Shown piece after piece: positions 35,701-49,078 of a stretch of DNA of 64,000 nt. The notes under the pieces were generated by a model that saw only the letters and a program-made list of their open reading frames with translations, was not told where the DNA came from and ran no database searches. Positions within the stretch are counted from its first letter, which is position 1, and each line of letters begins with the position of its first letter. The translations under genes were made by a program, and so were the position numbers. Origin of the DNA: Begonia masoniana (lineage: Eukaryota; Streptophyta; Magnoliopsida; Cucurbitales; Begoniaceae); the NCBI GenBank assembly GCA_022432975.1, contig CM039510.1:30650518-30714517 (forward strand), read 5' to 3'.

Positions 35701-37724
35701 ATCCGTTTGGCAGCCTCTGCTTTGTGTTGAATGACAGGGAACATAGGGGGAAACTTGATCCCAAGAGTGACGAGGCAATCTTTCTCGGTTATGCTACAAA
35801 TAGTCGTGCCTATCGGGTTTACAACAAAAGAACTCGAACTGTCATCGAATCTGCAAATGTTCAAGTGGACGACTCTCCAGGACACAACTCATAATCCAAA
35901 AGATGATGCAGACCACATTTTAAATAATGAAGGCACTAGTGTTCCACCCGGTGTCACAGAGGGTGTCTCAGGCGGTGTCATAGATCATAGAGAAATTTTT
36001 GATGAAGTAGAAGCTGATATCAGACGCCACAGACAACCACCTACACGTGTTCAGAAGAATCATCCTACAGATGAGATTATTGGTGGTCTGAATGATGGTA
36101 TACGAACCAGAGATAAGCCGAGGGTGAATTATCGAGACATGATCCAAATGACATGTTTTACATCAACGATTGAGCCAAAGAATATGAAAGAAGCATTGCT
36201 AGATAAGTACTGGATAGGAGCTATGCAAGAAGAACTCAGCCAATTCTCCCGAAATCAAGTTTGGGACTTAGTACCGTGTCCTCCCGATGTGAATGTTATT
36301 GGTACTAAGTAGATTTACAAGAACAAAACTGATGAGCATGGCAACATTATTCGCAACAAAGCTCGGCTAGTTGCTCAAGGGTATTCTCAGATTGAAGGGA
36401 TTGATTTTGATGAAACATTCGCTTTGGTTGCTCGTCTTGAATCTATTCGGCTTTTATTGTCTATTGCTTGTGTTATGCGGTTCAGGTTATATCAAATGAA
36501 TGTGAAAAGTGCGTTCTTCAATGGGTTTCTAAATGAAGAAGTTTATGTTGCTCAACCAAAGGGTTTTGAAGACCCTCATCATCCCGAGTATGTTTATAAG
36601 TTGAAGAAGGCGTTATATGGGCTCAAACAAGCCCCTCGTTCATGGTATGAACGACTCACGCAATATCTATTAACCAAGGGATATGAGCGAGGGGGAGTAG
36701 ATAAAACCTTTTTCATTCGCCGTGACAAAGATCAGTGTTTACTCGCTCAAATATATGTTGATGACATAGTGTTTGGCTCGGTGTCACAGGAGATGGTGGA
36801 TGAGTTTGTAGCTCAAATGACCGGCGAATTCGAGATGAGTATGGTTGGAGAACTCACTTATTTTCTTGGACTTCAAATTCAGCAAGAAAAGAATGATAAT
36901 TTAATCTCCCAAGCCAAATATGCGAAGAATTTATTGAAAAAATTCAAGCTCGAGAAGAATTTATTGAAAAAATTCAAGCTCGAGAATGCACGCCCGAGTA
37001 GAACACCCCTTGGGACACACGAGAAAATCTCTAAAGATGAAAAGGGAATTGCTGTTGATCCGCACCTATATAGAAGCATGATTGAAGCCTATTATATCTT
37101 ACTGCCAGCCGACCAGATATCTATTATAGCGTGGGTCTATGTGCACGATTTCAAGCCAATCCGAGGGAGTCACACTTAGTGTCGGTGAAACGAATTCTAA
37201 AATATGTTTGTGGAACAACAGATTATGGCATCTGGTACTCATTCGATTCTAATGCAAATCTAGTGGGTTATTATGATGCTGACTGGGCAGGAAGTTCTGA
37301 TGATAGAAAAAGTACTTCGGGTGGATGCTTTTATGTTGGACACAACTTGGTGTCATGGTTTAGCAAGAAACAGAATTCCATTTCTCTGTCTACTGCCGAG
37401 GCAGAATATATCACAGCAGGTAGCAACTGTACTCAGCTTCTTTGGATGAAACAAATGATGAAAGACTATGGTGTCACACAGGGTGTCATGACCCTCTACT
37501 GCGATAATTTGAGCGCTATCAATATTTCTAAAAATCCTGTTCAGCATTCACGGACAAAACATATTGATATACGACACCATTTTATTTGATCTCTTGTGGA
37601 GGACAAAGTTATTAATTTGGAGCATATGAAGACCGAAAAACAGATTGCCGATATTTTCACCAAGGCTTTGGATGGTGTACGATTTGAAAAGCTGACGTCT
37701 GCCCTAGGCCTCTGTGTTATGTAA
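32794..37724 (+). pseudogene. SIRE-like copia Gag-Pol, decayed
   Basis: ATG at 32794 (MDSMKEGGSTMRPPLLDG). Order: UBN2-type gag (33057-33500), knuckle CRECDGFGHIQAEC, an acidic and coiled-coil part (34026-34160), a second knuckle CHYCQRRGHIRPKC, protease FDSGCSRHMTG (about 34640), integrase with HRKLGHVNF, MDLMGP, RSDHGREF and TPQQNRVVERKNR, reverse transcriptase [12 protein letters not shown] and YVDDIVFGS (about 36760), and RNase H DADWAGSSDDRKSTSGG and KHIDIRHHF. Breaks: TAA at 32959, frameshift near 33048, TGA at 33975, TGA at 35007, frameshift near 35870, TAG at 36310, frameshift near 37100, TGA at 37587. A 30-bp tandem duplication lies at 36925-36984. The frame ends at 37724. Not functional. 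Confidence 0.92.
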
Positions 37725-38944
37725 GCTGATTATTGCTTTTATTTATTTTAAAAAAAAAATTCGCCACTTGCATTAGGCGTTTGTTTTTTATTTTTTATTT
37801 GGCAATCTATTGTGTATTGCTCATCCTCTGCTGAACGTGATCATTCTGGATATTATGATATTCTGTTGAGCAACACCGTATGCGACTTGCAAAATTCTGA
37901 CTATTCTTATGAAATATTGGAAGTCTATTTTTAATGAAGTTTGGAGCATCATTATTATATTGGGTTTATTTCCCAACTTGCTGAGATCTGAATTATTCTT
38001 CAAAGATTCATTATACTGGGTTATGGAGGAAATTAGGAATAGCTACAAGCTTCTGGCAAGTGATCAGGTTAATGTTTTGGATGGTGTTCCTGAGGATGTT
38101 CCAGCAGGTGGGCCAGATAGTGCTTAACATTGGACTATTTCAGGAATATGGTTGTTCTCTGAATATTTTCTTTGATTCTTATGGTACTTGTTAATTACTC
38201 TATCTGCATCTGGATATGATATTTTCTGACTATATTGGCTCTGTGGATATATCTTTTGGTGGATACTATACCCTTACTATGATTATTATATGCTTACCCT
38301 GGTGCGTACATGAATGGTTATGTTGCTGGTGATATTTTCGAGAGAAAGAAAGTTGCTAATGTGAAGGAACAGGTTAAAGAGACCAAAATTGTTGAAAAGT
38401 CAAGAGTTTCCATTGATGTCACTAGGGGTGTCAGATGCATCTTGACCTATGGAAAAGATTTTCCAGCTTCACAACTTACGGATAAGTATGAGATTCTTGA
38501 TGCCGACTTCTCATGGAACTGGTGTTAACATGACAATAGCGGTTTTGCTGTTCATAATTGGAAATTCAATATCTTTTGATTTTATTTGATCAAATTATGA
38601 AACATGAAGACGACAAGAATACACGGTTAGCTCTCTCATTTCCCTCTCTTATATATGTCGACTCTGGTGCTTATCTGGATATTATATATTCCTGATTTTG
38701 GCTATCTCCCTATGGTGATTATGATACTTTTATAGAGGTTGATATTCTCTGATATACATGTTTGTCTTTTTATGGCAAAAATGGAGAGTATTTTGGATTT
38801 ATGGATTTATGGTGACATGCTCTGATCTCTGATGATGATATTATAAGTGATATGTTTTATGATGATTGAAGTCTCAATTCAGGGGGAGTTACTTTCAGGG
38901 GGAGTTCTTGAAATTATTGCTTATATTGATTTTGCCAAAAAATG
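37725..38944 (+). other. SIRE-like 3' internal region between pol and 3' LTR
   Basis: SIRE-type elements often carry an extra env-like frame here. Small open frames exist (37909-38127, and 38310-38528 with a Lys/Val/Glu-rich start), but I recognise no domain and see no transmembrane-rich protein. Two extra purine tracts CAGGGGGAGTT occur near 38880 and 38897, ahead of the proper tract. Confidence 0.5.
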
Positions 38945-38958
38945 CCAAAGGAGGAGAT
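38945..38958 (+). other. Polypurine tract of the SIRE-like element
   Basis: CCAAAGGAGGAGAT directly precedes the LTR start TGTAAATGC. Confidence 0.88.
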
Positions 38959-41598
<2,640 letters not shown>

Positions 41599-41959
41599 CT
41601 ATTCATTCAAAATCTCAAATTTTGTTGTTAGAATAAAATCAAAGTAAAATCAACGCCTTGTGAGTTTGACATCTATTTTTATCATTATATTACTTATGCA
41701 ATATATACACTTGTATTGTATAAAATCATTAATAAGTTTTTGGTACAGTTGTTGGAAGGGATTTTGCTTCTAAATTTTTTATATCAATCAAAATTAATTT
41801 GGTTCTATTTTAAGCTTTTTATTTCTATACGTTTTCATGTGCTTAAGAATTACATGCGAAGTGATAAAAGTAATGATTTTTTAGCTCTTCACTTGGAAAT
41901 CAAGAAGACTTGCGAAAGGAACCGAAAAGAGAGAAGATAGTATTTAAAGCAAGAGCATG

Positions 41960-42596
41960 CAATGGCAGAAGCCTTTGAAGAAGAAAAAACCTAAAACTCT
42001 TGGGGATTATGCTATGCCACAAGTGGATGATTTCAGACTAGTATTGTCAGGTCGCTAGTCAGAGCAAATACCTTTGCATTAAAGCAAGCTATTTTTTCAA
42101 ATGATTCAGACTGCAATGCAATTTGGCGGCCTGCCGAACGATGATCCTAATGTTTATCTCGCAAACTTTTGAAAATATGCAACAACTTCAGATTTAACAG
42201 AGCCTCTGTGATTTAAGAGTCGTATGATTAGTTTAAGGAATTATTCCGACAATGCCCTCACCATTGAGTACCGAAAGGGCTTCAACTCCAGACGTTTTAC
42301 AATGGATTGCATTATCAATTAAAGTCCAACATTGATGTTGCGGCTGTAAGGTCATTTATGACAAAAAAACCATTGATTCGTGCTATGATTTATTAGAGGA
42401 TATGTCAACAATAACTACTAGTGGCCGACTGATAGATCAACTTACAGAAAGGTTGCTAGAATTCATGAAATAGATGCTATCACTGTGCTAACAACTCAAG
42501 TCAAACAATTCCATTGGGATTTACATCACATGCGCCACCTCAAGAGAGAAAGCCAAATTTAGAAGAGAACGAGACGAGGACTCAATTACGAGAAAC
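41960..42596 (+). pseudogene. Athila/Tat gag fragment, broken
   Basis: Shifted frames give TLGDYAMPQVDDF, QFGGLPNDDPNVYLANF, KICNNFRFN, LFRQCPHHGVPKGLQ and QTFYNGLHYQLKSNIDVAA, the gag core of this clade. Stops and frameshifts are frequent. The frame continues after the Tork insertion at 48230. The 41599-41959 stretch before it is probably leader sequence with nothing else seen. Confidence 0.8.
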
Positions 42597-43404
42597 TGTT
42601 GGGAAAAAATAATAATACCGGCGGGAACGATGATAAAAAATACCACCACTGAAAAACGTGGAAAGTACTGATCAGGATAATTCCCAGGAAAGAATGCTCT
42701 TGGCAATCTCCTTAGACAGAATTACCTTTCCAAGTAAGTTCCCAGGAAAGGCTGGAGGGACACAAACGGTCCGCTTAAATTCCAGTCTCCTAGACAGAAC
42801 TTACTTACACAGTACAATTACACCACTAACCAAGCGGTACGAGAAACGATAGCAGATGCGATCCGAAAAATACCAGGAATATTTTCCCACCACCGTAAAA
42901 TAATAACGGCCAAGAAGTAAGAGAAAAATGAACACCGAGAATTTTACGTGGAAACCCAAATCGGGAAAAAAACCACGGGGACCGAGTCCAGAAAGATCTC
43001 ACTATGAAAAATAGGATTTACAATATTTTTCTAGATATCGAATATCCTAGAAAATATTCACTAAGAGAAATCACCACTCTTAAAATTCTCACCGTGCACA
43101 AAAGCACCACACCTATTTTTCTCTCACACCTTTCTTTTCTCTCCCTCCAAGAAATTCTCACCCTCTCCCTCTTTTCAGAAAAGAACTCTTATTGTGGATG
43201 TTCTTGTTCTGCTTTCGGATGCTGAAGGGTGTCTCGAAACCATCTATTTATAGATGGTTTTGAGTGACACATTCCTTAAAATAAGGAATGTGAACTCTGC
43301 AAAATTAGGCACCCCTTGTAGGCGCCGCTGAAGAAGAAAAAACTTTCTTCTTCACACCATTTGCAATAAATGATGGGTCCCTCATCATAAAGAGGGAACC
43401 CACA
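42597..43404 (-). repeat. 3' LTR of the intact Tork element
   Basis: 808 bp, the partner of 47418-48224. It contains two palindromes, one over the TATAAATAG box. Confidence 0.95.
43236..43292 (-). promoter_or_regulatory. TATA-box palindrome and second hairpin in the Tork 3' LTR
   Basis: 43236-43261 pairs GAAACCATCTAT with ATAGATGGTTT around TATAAATAG (minus strand). 43268-43292 pairs CACATTCCTT with AAGGAATGTG. The same structures are in the other LTR at 48056-48112 and, with different sequence, in the older relative at 52745-52805. Confidence 0.75.
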
Positions 43405-46400
43405 AATCTCCCCCTCCCGATTTATGATGAGATATCTTCAATCCTGCTGAGTTTCTACAGAATTCGTGCTTATTCCTTTGCAGAGTCTTTGTCATCATGT
43501 CAGAGCCATTGTCATCCGTGTGGATCTTCTCAAGATACACTTGCTTGTTGTCCAACACATCTCGTATCCAATGATACTTGATATCTATGTGCTTTGACTT
43601 CGAATGAAAGCTCGGGTTCTTGCTCAAATGAATAGAACTTTGACTGTCGCAATACAAGATATACCTATCTTGTTTGTAACCCAATTCTGTCAGAAATTTT
43701 TGCATCCACAAAATTTCTTTACAGGCTTCTGTAGCCGCCATAAACTCAGCTTCTGTTGTAGACAATGCCACTGATTTTTGCCGCTTAGATTGCCATGACA
43801 CAGCTCCCCCTCCAAATGTAACCAAGTACCCTGATGTTGATCTTCTGGAGTCGATGTCTCCAGCCATGTCTGCATCAGTATAGCCTACCAGCAAAGGCTT
43901 CTCACTTCCAAAACACAGACTGAATTCAGAAGTACCTTTAAGATACCTAAAAATCCACTTCACTGCATTCCAATGCTCTCTACCTGGATTTGTTAGAAAT
44001 TGGCTGACTACTCCAACAGAATGTGAAATATCAGGTCTCGTATAAACCATAGCATACATCAAGCTGCCAACTGCTGAGGCATATGGAATTCTCTGCATTT
44101 CTGCTTTTCCTTCTTCAGTGGAAGGACTTTGTTTGGAAGTAAGTTTGAAATGTTTAGCAAGAGGAGTACTGACCGGCTTCGCCTTATCCATATTGAATCG
44201 GCTAAGAACTTTCTGGATATACTTCTCCTGTGATAGCCATAATTTTCCATTCTTCCTATCACGAGTGATTCTCATCCCGAGTATCTGTTTTGCCGGTCCT
44301 AAGTCTTTCATGGCAAAAGACTTGTTAAGTTCATTCTTTAACTTAACAATCTTTTCTCTGTCTGGGCCCACAATCAGCATGTCGTCGACATAGAGTAAGA
44401 GGATTATAAATGTACCGTCCGCGAGCTTTTTCACGAACACATAATGGTCTGATGAAGTTTTTATATATCCATGACTTATCATAAAGGAATCGAACTTCTT
44501 GTACCATTGTCGCGGAGCTTGCTTCAATCCATACAGACTCTTCTTCAATTTACATACCAGATGTTCCTTTCCCTTGACAACGAACCCTTCTGGTTGCTCC
44601 ATGTAAATTTCTTCTTCTAATTCACCATGCAAGAAGGCAGTTTTCACATCGAGCTGCTCGATCTCCAAATTGAGACTTGAGGCTAATCCAAGTACCACTC
44701 GTATGGATGACATTTTCACTACCGGTGAAAAAATTTCCTCAAAGTCAACTCCATTCTTCTGTCCAAAGCCTTTTACGACCAGTCGTGCCTTATACTTTGA
44801 TTGTGAATTTTCGTCTTTGAGTCTGTATACCCATTTGTTCTTGAGTGCCTTTCTCCCCTTTGGAAGCTGAACCAACTCATAAGTATGGTTCTCATGCAAT
44901 GATCTCATCTCATCTTGCATCGCATCCAACCAGTTCTTCTTTTGTTGATGCTCCATAGCTTCCTCATAGCACTCAGGTTCATCGCCGTCAGTTATCATCA
45001 CATACTCGTTCACAGAGTATTTCCTTGATGGTCGACGATCTCTTGTTGACCTCCTTAACTCTGGTTCTGCAACTGGTTCAGGAGAAGTCTCTGTTTCTCC
45101 ATGGTCAACATCAACAGCTGCTTGATCACTAGATTCTCCAGCATCTCCCCCGTCAAGAGTTGATTTCTCCAGACCAACTCTTACTGGATGCTCATCAGTG
45201 ATATCTTTCTTCTTGTCTTCAATGGTCTGATCTTCAAAGAAGACAACATCTCGGCTTCTGACAATCTTCTTGTCAACCGGATCCCAAAGCCTATATCCGA
45301 ATGCATCACTTCCATATCCGAGGAATATGCATTCCTTAGCTTTGCTGTCTAGCTTGGACCTTTCATCTTTGGGAATATGGATGAACGCTCTGCATCCAAA
45401 CACCTTTAGATGTTTATACGAGACGTTCTTCCCTGTCCATAGTCTGTTTGGCACTTCTCCACTCAGACGTGTTGACGGAGACAAGTTGATGATATTTACT
45501 GCAGTATTCATCGCTTCTCCCCAGAATGTTTTGGGAAGCTTTGAATGTGATAGCATGCACCTTATCTTCTCCACGATAGTTCGGTTCATTCTTTCCACAA
45601 CGCCATTTTGTTGAGGAGTCTTTGGAACAGATCTTTCGTGCCTGATCCCGTGCATCTTGCAGTATTCGTCGAATGATCCCATATATTCACCACCATTGTC
45701 AGTGTGAATGCATTTTAGCTTCTTTCCAGTTTCTCGCTCTGTGGAAGCATGAAACTGTTTGAAAACGTTAAATACCTCATCTTTGGTCTTGAGTGCATAA
45801 GCCCACACTTTCCTAGAGTGATCATCAATGAATGTCACCATGTATTGGGCACCACCTAACGTTTTCGTGGACATGGGACCGCAGACGTCTGAGTAGACAA
45901 CTTCTAACACGTCTGGTTTCCTTGATGCGGAATTCTTCTGAAAGGAAACTCTGTGCTGTTTTCCCGCCAAACAATGAACACAACTTGACAAAGGTTCATT
46001 TCTGAGATGTGATAAACAACCTCTTCTACCAAGCAATTGAAGTCCCTTTTCGCTCATGTGACCAAGTTGTTTGTGCCATAACTCAATGGATGAGTCATCT
46101 TGTGCAGCATTTACTGATGCTTCCTTCACAGTCACTTGCGTCTCATACAAGCTAGACTCTTTGATCCCTTTCGCTATGATGAGCGAACCTTTGCTGAGCT
46201 CCCATTTACCGCCAGCAAACTTGCTCTTGTAACCAGCATCATCAAGAGCACCGACTGATATTAAATTCAGTCTAATATCTGGAACATGTCTGACATCTTT
46301 AAGCACCAACTCACATCCTGTGTTGGTCTGGATACAGATGTCGCCTTTTCCAATTATTTTGGAAACGTGACTGTTCCCCATTTTAACAATGCCAAAATCA

Positions 46401-47317
46401 CCGCCGGTGTAAGATGAAAAATACTCCACTTTTGAAGTAACATGGTAAGATGCTCCAGAGTCACACACCCAACATGATTCATTCATCGTAAGGTTGACAG
46501 CATCTTCACAGACAATCACATCTTCACCCTCAGAGACAGCTCCAGTCGTATTCTTCATTTCTTCTTTAGCACCTCCAGTGCCTTGTTCTTTCTTCAATTT
46601 CCAGCAATCTTTTTTCATGTGGCCCGTCTTACCACAATGATAGCACTTGACGCCCCTTTTACTTCTCGATTTTGATCTCCCTGACGTGCTGGCTCCGGAG
46701 GCCCCACGTTCCATTGATCTCCCTCTCGTTACTGATAAAGCCTCCACAGAGGATTGCTCCTTGTTTTTCCGCCTACTTTCTTCGTCAAGAACGGCGGCTG
46801 CAATATCATTGAACATCAATGTAGTTTTGGTACTACCATTGAGTAGATTTACGATGAGGTGATCGTATGAATCTGGCAAACTTTGAAGTAAAAGTTCAGC
46901 TCTTTCATTTTCGTCAATTTTGTGCTCCATTGCTGTAAGTTGAGAAAATAATGTATTCAGAGTATTGACGTGGTCTGTCACTGTTGTAGATTCTGACATC
47001 CGAATGGTATATAATTTCCTTTTCAAGAAAATTTTATTATACCACGACTTTTTCTCGTACAATTTTGTCAGCGTATCCCAGATCTGTTTTGCCGTTACCA
47101 TTTCTGAGATACTTGACAAAATTCCATCTGCTAGAGTGAGATGCAAAATGGCCATTGCATCCTCATCAGCTTTACTCCATTTCTCGTCTTCAACGTTCGT
47201 AGGCCTGTCGCCGATGGCCATAGCACAACCATCTCTCCGCAATAGTGCCTTCATTTTTAATTTCCACAGAGAGAAATTATTTCCGTTGAATTTTTCGATT
47301 TCAATCTTTCCCGCCAT
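43385..47317 (-). CDS. Tork-clade copia Gag-Pol polyprotein, 1,310 residues, intact
   Basis: One open frame from 47317 (MAGKIEIEKFNGNNFSLWKL) to a stop 18-20 bases inside the 3' LTR. Order: gag with UBN2-type region (about 50-190), CCHC knuckle CYHCGKTGHMKKDC (225-238), protease CDSGASYHVTS (Asp-Ser-Gly 286-288), integrase zinc domain with HKQLGHMS and CVHCLAGK (415-450), integrase core with YSDVCGP (Asp477), IHTDNGGEY (Asp540) and NGVVERMNR (Glu575), reverse transcriptase [12 protein letters not shown] and LLYVDDMLIVG (Asp-Asp 978-979), and RNase H GYTDADMAGDIDSRRSTSG and KHIDIKYHWIRD. No stop, frameshift or missing catalytic residue. The length matches Tnt1/Tto1-type polyproteins. It would act as capsid, protease, integrase and RT in cytoplasmic particles. 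Probably competent. Confidence 0.96.
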   Translation of the reverse strand: MAGKIEIEKFNGNNFSLWKLKMKALLRRDGCAMAIGDRPTNVEDEKWSKADEDAMAILHLTLADGILSSISEMVTAKQIWDTLTKLYEKKSWYNKIFLKRKLYTIRMSESTTVTDHVNTLNTLFSQLTAMEHKIDENERAELLLQSLPDSYDHLIVNLLNGSTKTTLMFNDIAAAVLDEESRRKNKEQSSVEALSVTRGRSMERGASGASTSGRSKSRSKRGVKCYHCGKTGHMKKDCWKLKKEQGTGGAKEEMKNTTGAVSEGEDVIVCEDAVNLTMNESCWVCDSGASYHVTSKVEYFSSYTGGDFGIVKMGNSHVSKIIGKGDICIQTNTGCELVLKDVRHVPDIRLNLISVGALDDAGYKSKFAGGKWELSKGSLIIAKGIKESSLYETQVTVKEASVNAAQDDSSIELWHKQLGHMSEKGLQLLGRRGCLSHLRNEPLSSCVHCLAGKQHRVSFQKNSASRKPDVLEVVYSDVCGPMSTKTLGGAQYMVTFIDDHSRKVWAYALKTKDEVFNVFKQFHASTERETGKKLKCIHTDNGGEYMGSFDEYCKMHGIRHERSVPKTPQQNGVVERMNRTIVEKIRCMLSHSKLPKTFWGEAMNTAVNIINLSPSTRLSGEVPNRLWTGKNVSYKHLKVFGCRAFIHIPKDERSKLDSKAKECIFLGYGSDAFGYRLWDPVDKKIVRSRDVVFFEDQTIEDKKKDITDEHPVRVGLEKSTLDGGDAGESSDQAAVDVDHGETETSPEPVAEPELRRSTRDRRPSRKYSVNEYVMITDGDEPECYEEAMEHQQKKNWLDAMQDEMRSLHENHTYELVQLPKGRKALKNKWVYRLKDENSQSKYKARLVVKGFGQKNGVDFEEIFSPVVKMSSIRVVLGLASSLNLEIEQLDVKTAFLHGELEEEIYMEQPEGFVVKGKEHLVCKLKKSLYGLKQAPRQWYKKFDSFMISHGYIKTSSDHYVFVKKLADGTFIILLLYVDDMLIVGPDREKIVKLKNELNKSFAMKDLGPAKQILGMRITRDRKNGKLWLSQEKYIQKVLSRFNMDKAKPVSTPLAKHFKLTSKQSPSTEEGKAEMQRIPYASAVGSLMYAMVYTRPDISHSVGVVSQFLTNPGREHWNAVKWIFRYLKGTSEFSLCFGSEKPLLVGYTDADMAGDIDSRRSTSGYLVTFGGGAVSWQSKRQKSVALSTTEAEFMAATEACKEILWMQKFLTELGYKQDRYILYCDSQSSIHLSKNPSFHSKSKHIDIKYHWIRDVLDNKQVYLEKIHTDDNGSDMMTKTLQRNKHEFCRNSAGLKISHHKSGGGDLWVPSL
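43405..43419 (-). other. Polypurine tract of the Tork element
   Basis: Minus-strand CGGGAGGGGGAGATT precedes the LTR start TGTGGGTTCC. The Gag-Pol frame runs through it and ends inside the LTR. Confidence 0.9.
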
Positions 47318-47400
47318 AATAACTTCTAAAAATTTTTCTGATGTGGAAGATCAGTTTAAAAACCGCAACCACAGAGCATACTAAATTTAAAGAAATTAAC

Positions 47401-47415
47401 CTGGCTCTGATACCA
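47401..47415 (-). other. Primer-binding site of the Tork element
   Basis: Minus-strand TGGTATCAGAGCCAG, two bases after the 5' LTR, is complementary to initiator-Met tRNA. Confidence 0.92.
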
Positions 47416-47417
47416 CT

Positions 47418-48224
47418 TGTTGGGAAAAAATAATAATACCGGCGGGAACGATGATAAAAAATACCACCACTGAAAAACGTGGAAAGTACTGATCAGGATA
47501 ATTCCCAGGAAAGAATGCTCTTGGCAATCTCCTTAGACAGAATTACCTTTCCAAGTAAGTTCCCAGGAAAGGCTGGAGGGACACAAACGGTTCGCTTAAA
47601 TTCCAGTCTCCTAGACAGAACTTACTTACACAGTACAATTACACCACTAACCAAGCGGTACGAGAAACGATAGCAGATGCGATCCGAAAAATACCAGGAA
47701 TATTTTCCCACCACCGTAAAATAATAACGGCCAAGAAGTAAGAGAAAAATGAACACCGAGAATTTTACGTGGAAACCCAAATCGGGAAAAAACCACGGGG
47801 ACCGAGTCCAGAAAGATCTCACTATGAAAAATAGGATTTACAATATTTTTCTAGATATCGAATATCCTAGAAAATATTCACTAAGAGAAATCACCACTCT
47901 TAGAATTCTCACCGTGCACAAAAGCACCACACCTATTTTTCTCTCACACCTTTCTTTTCTCTCCCTCCAAGAAATTCTCACCCTCTCCCTCTTTTCAGAA
48001 AAGAACTCTTATTGTGGATGTTCTTGTTCTGCTTTCGGATGCTGAAGGGTGTCTCGAAACCATCTATTTATAGATGGTTTTGAGTGACACATTCCTTAAA
48101 ATAAGGAATGTGAACTCTGCAAAATTAGGCACCCCTTGTAGGCGCCGCTGAAGAAGAAAAAACTTTCTTCTTCACACCATTTGCAATAAATGATGGGTCC
48201 CTCATCATAAAGAGGGAACCCACA
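47418..48224 (-). repeat. 5' LTR of the intact Tork element
   Basis: 807 bp. TATAAATAG on the minus strand at about 48064-48072 places the transcription start a little below 48045. Confidence 0.95.
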
Positions 48225-48229
48225 GAAAC

Positions 48230-49078
48230 AAGTACACAACTTCAAAGTCAGTCTGACTCAATTAAAAATCTAGAAATTCAAATGGATCAATTGACTAATG
48301 CTATAAACAGTTGATCACAGGGGTCCTTGCAAGCAACACAGCAAAATCCAAAAAGAAAAAGCGAAGAGCTTTGTGATGCAATTTCAATTAAGAGTGTGAA
48401 TGAGTTATCAAATTTAGATCAAAATTCAAGCATGCTTCATCTGTTGTTCAACCAGGAAAAAAAAATTGACGAAAAAGAAGCAAACATTGAAGAGAAGCCA
48501 AAAAATAATGCGAGGGGCAAGATCGATAACTCTTCCACGTATCCTCTACCACTATTTTCTTAAAGATTACACAGAATTAGAAAAATCAGTTTTCTAAATT
48601 TTTGGATATTTTCTAGAAGCTGCACATCAACTTACAATTAGTGAAGCTTAGGAGCAGAACTCAACTATGTTAAAGTTTTTAAGAAAATCCTTTCCTAAAA
48701 CGGGACACTGAACGACTTTGAAACTATAACATTAAGTGGGGGGTGCAATGCTGTAATTCAAAAAAACCTACCACCCAAGTTGACAATTCTGAGCTTTACT
48801 ATACAACGCACAATCAGAAACAACGTTTGGGTAAAGCATTATGTGACCTGGGAGCGAGTTCATCTACAAGAAAGGCAAAATAGATGATTGTCACTCTGCT
48901 GCTGGCAGATCGATCTTGCACTTGCCCAAAAAGAATTATTGAACATGTCCTTGTTAAAGGTGATAAATCTATCTTTCCAAAGGATTTTATTATGATCGAT
49001 GTGGAAGAAAACAACGATATTCCTATTATATGGGCAAGACTCTTATTGATATGCAAAAAAGTAAACTTTGAGGATTAA
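48230..49078 (+). pseudogene. Athila/Tat gag linker and protease remnant (second copy)
   Basis: Continues the gag cut at 42596: SDSIKNLEIQMDQLTNAINS (48247-48312), then a Lys/Glu-rich linker and LGKALCDLGASSS (about 48830-48865, the protease active-site segment), LLADRSCTCPKRIIEHVLVKG and FPKDFIMIDVEENND. It ends KKVNFED at 49078. Part of the protease between the active site and LLADRS is deleted, and stops occur in the linker (48312, 48560). Confidence 0.78.

Larger units (their letters stand above)
42597..48224 (-). mobile_element. Intact Tork-clade Ty1/copia retrotransposon
   Basis: 5,628 bp with LTRs 42597-43404 and 47418-48224 and a perfect 5-bp duplication GAAAC (42592-42596 and 48225-48229). 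By eye the LTRs differ by two substitutions and one base in an A run. On the minus strand: LTR TGTGGGTTCC..CCCAACA, primer site, one open 1,310-residue Gag-Pol frame with all catalytic motifs, purine tract, LTR. It lies in the gag region of an Athila-type remnant. Every part expected of an autonomous, recently moved element is present. A decayed relative lies at 52074-55761. Confidence 0.95.

Noticed and set aside
37909..38528. Env-like gene of the SIRE-like element
   Set aside because: The position would fit, but the frames are short, broken and show no signal peptide, transmembrane pair or coiled coil that I could support.
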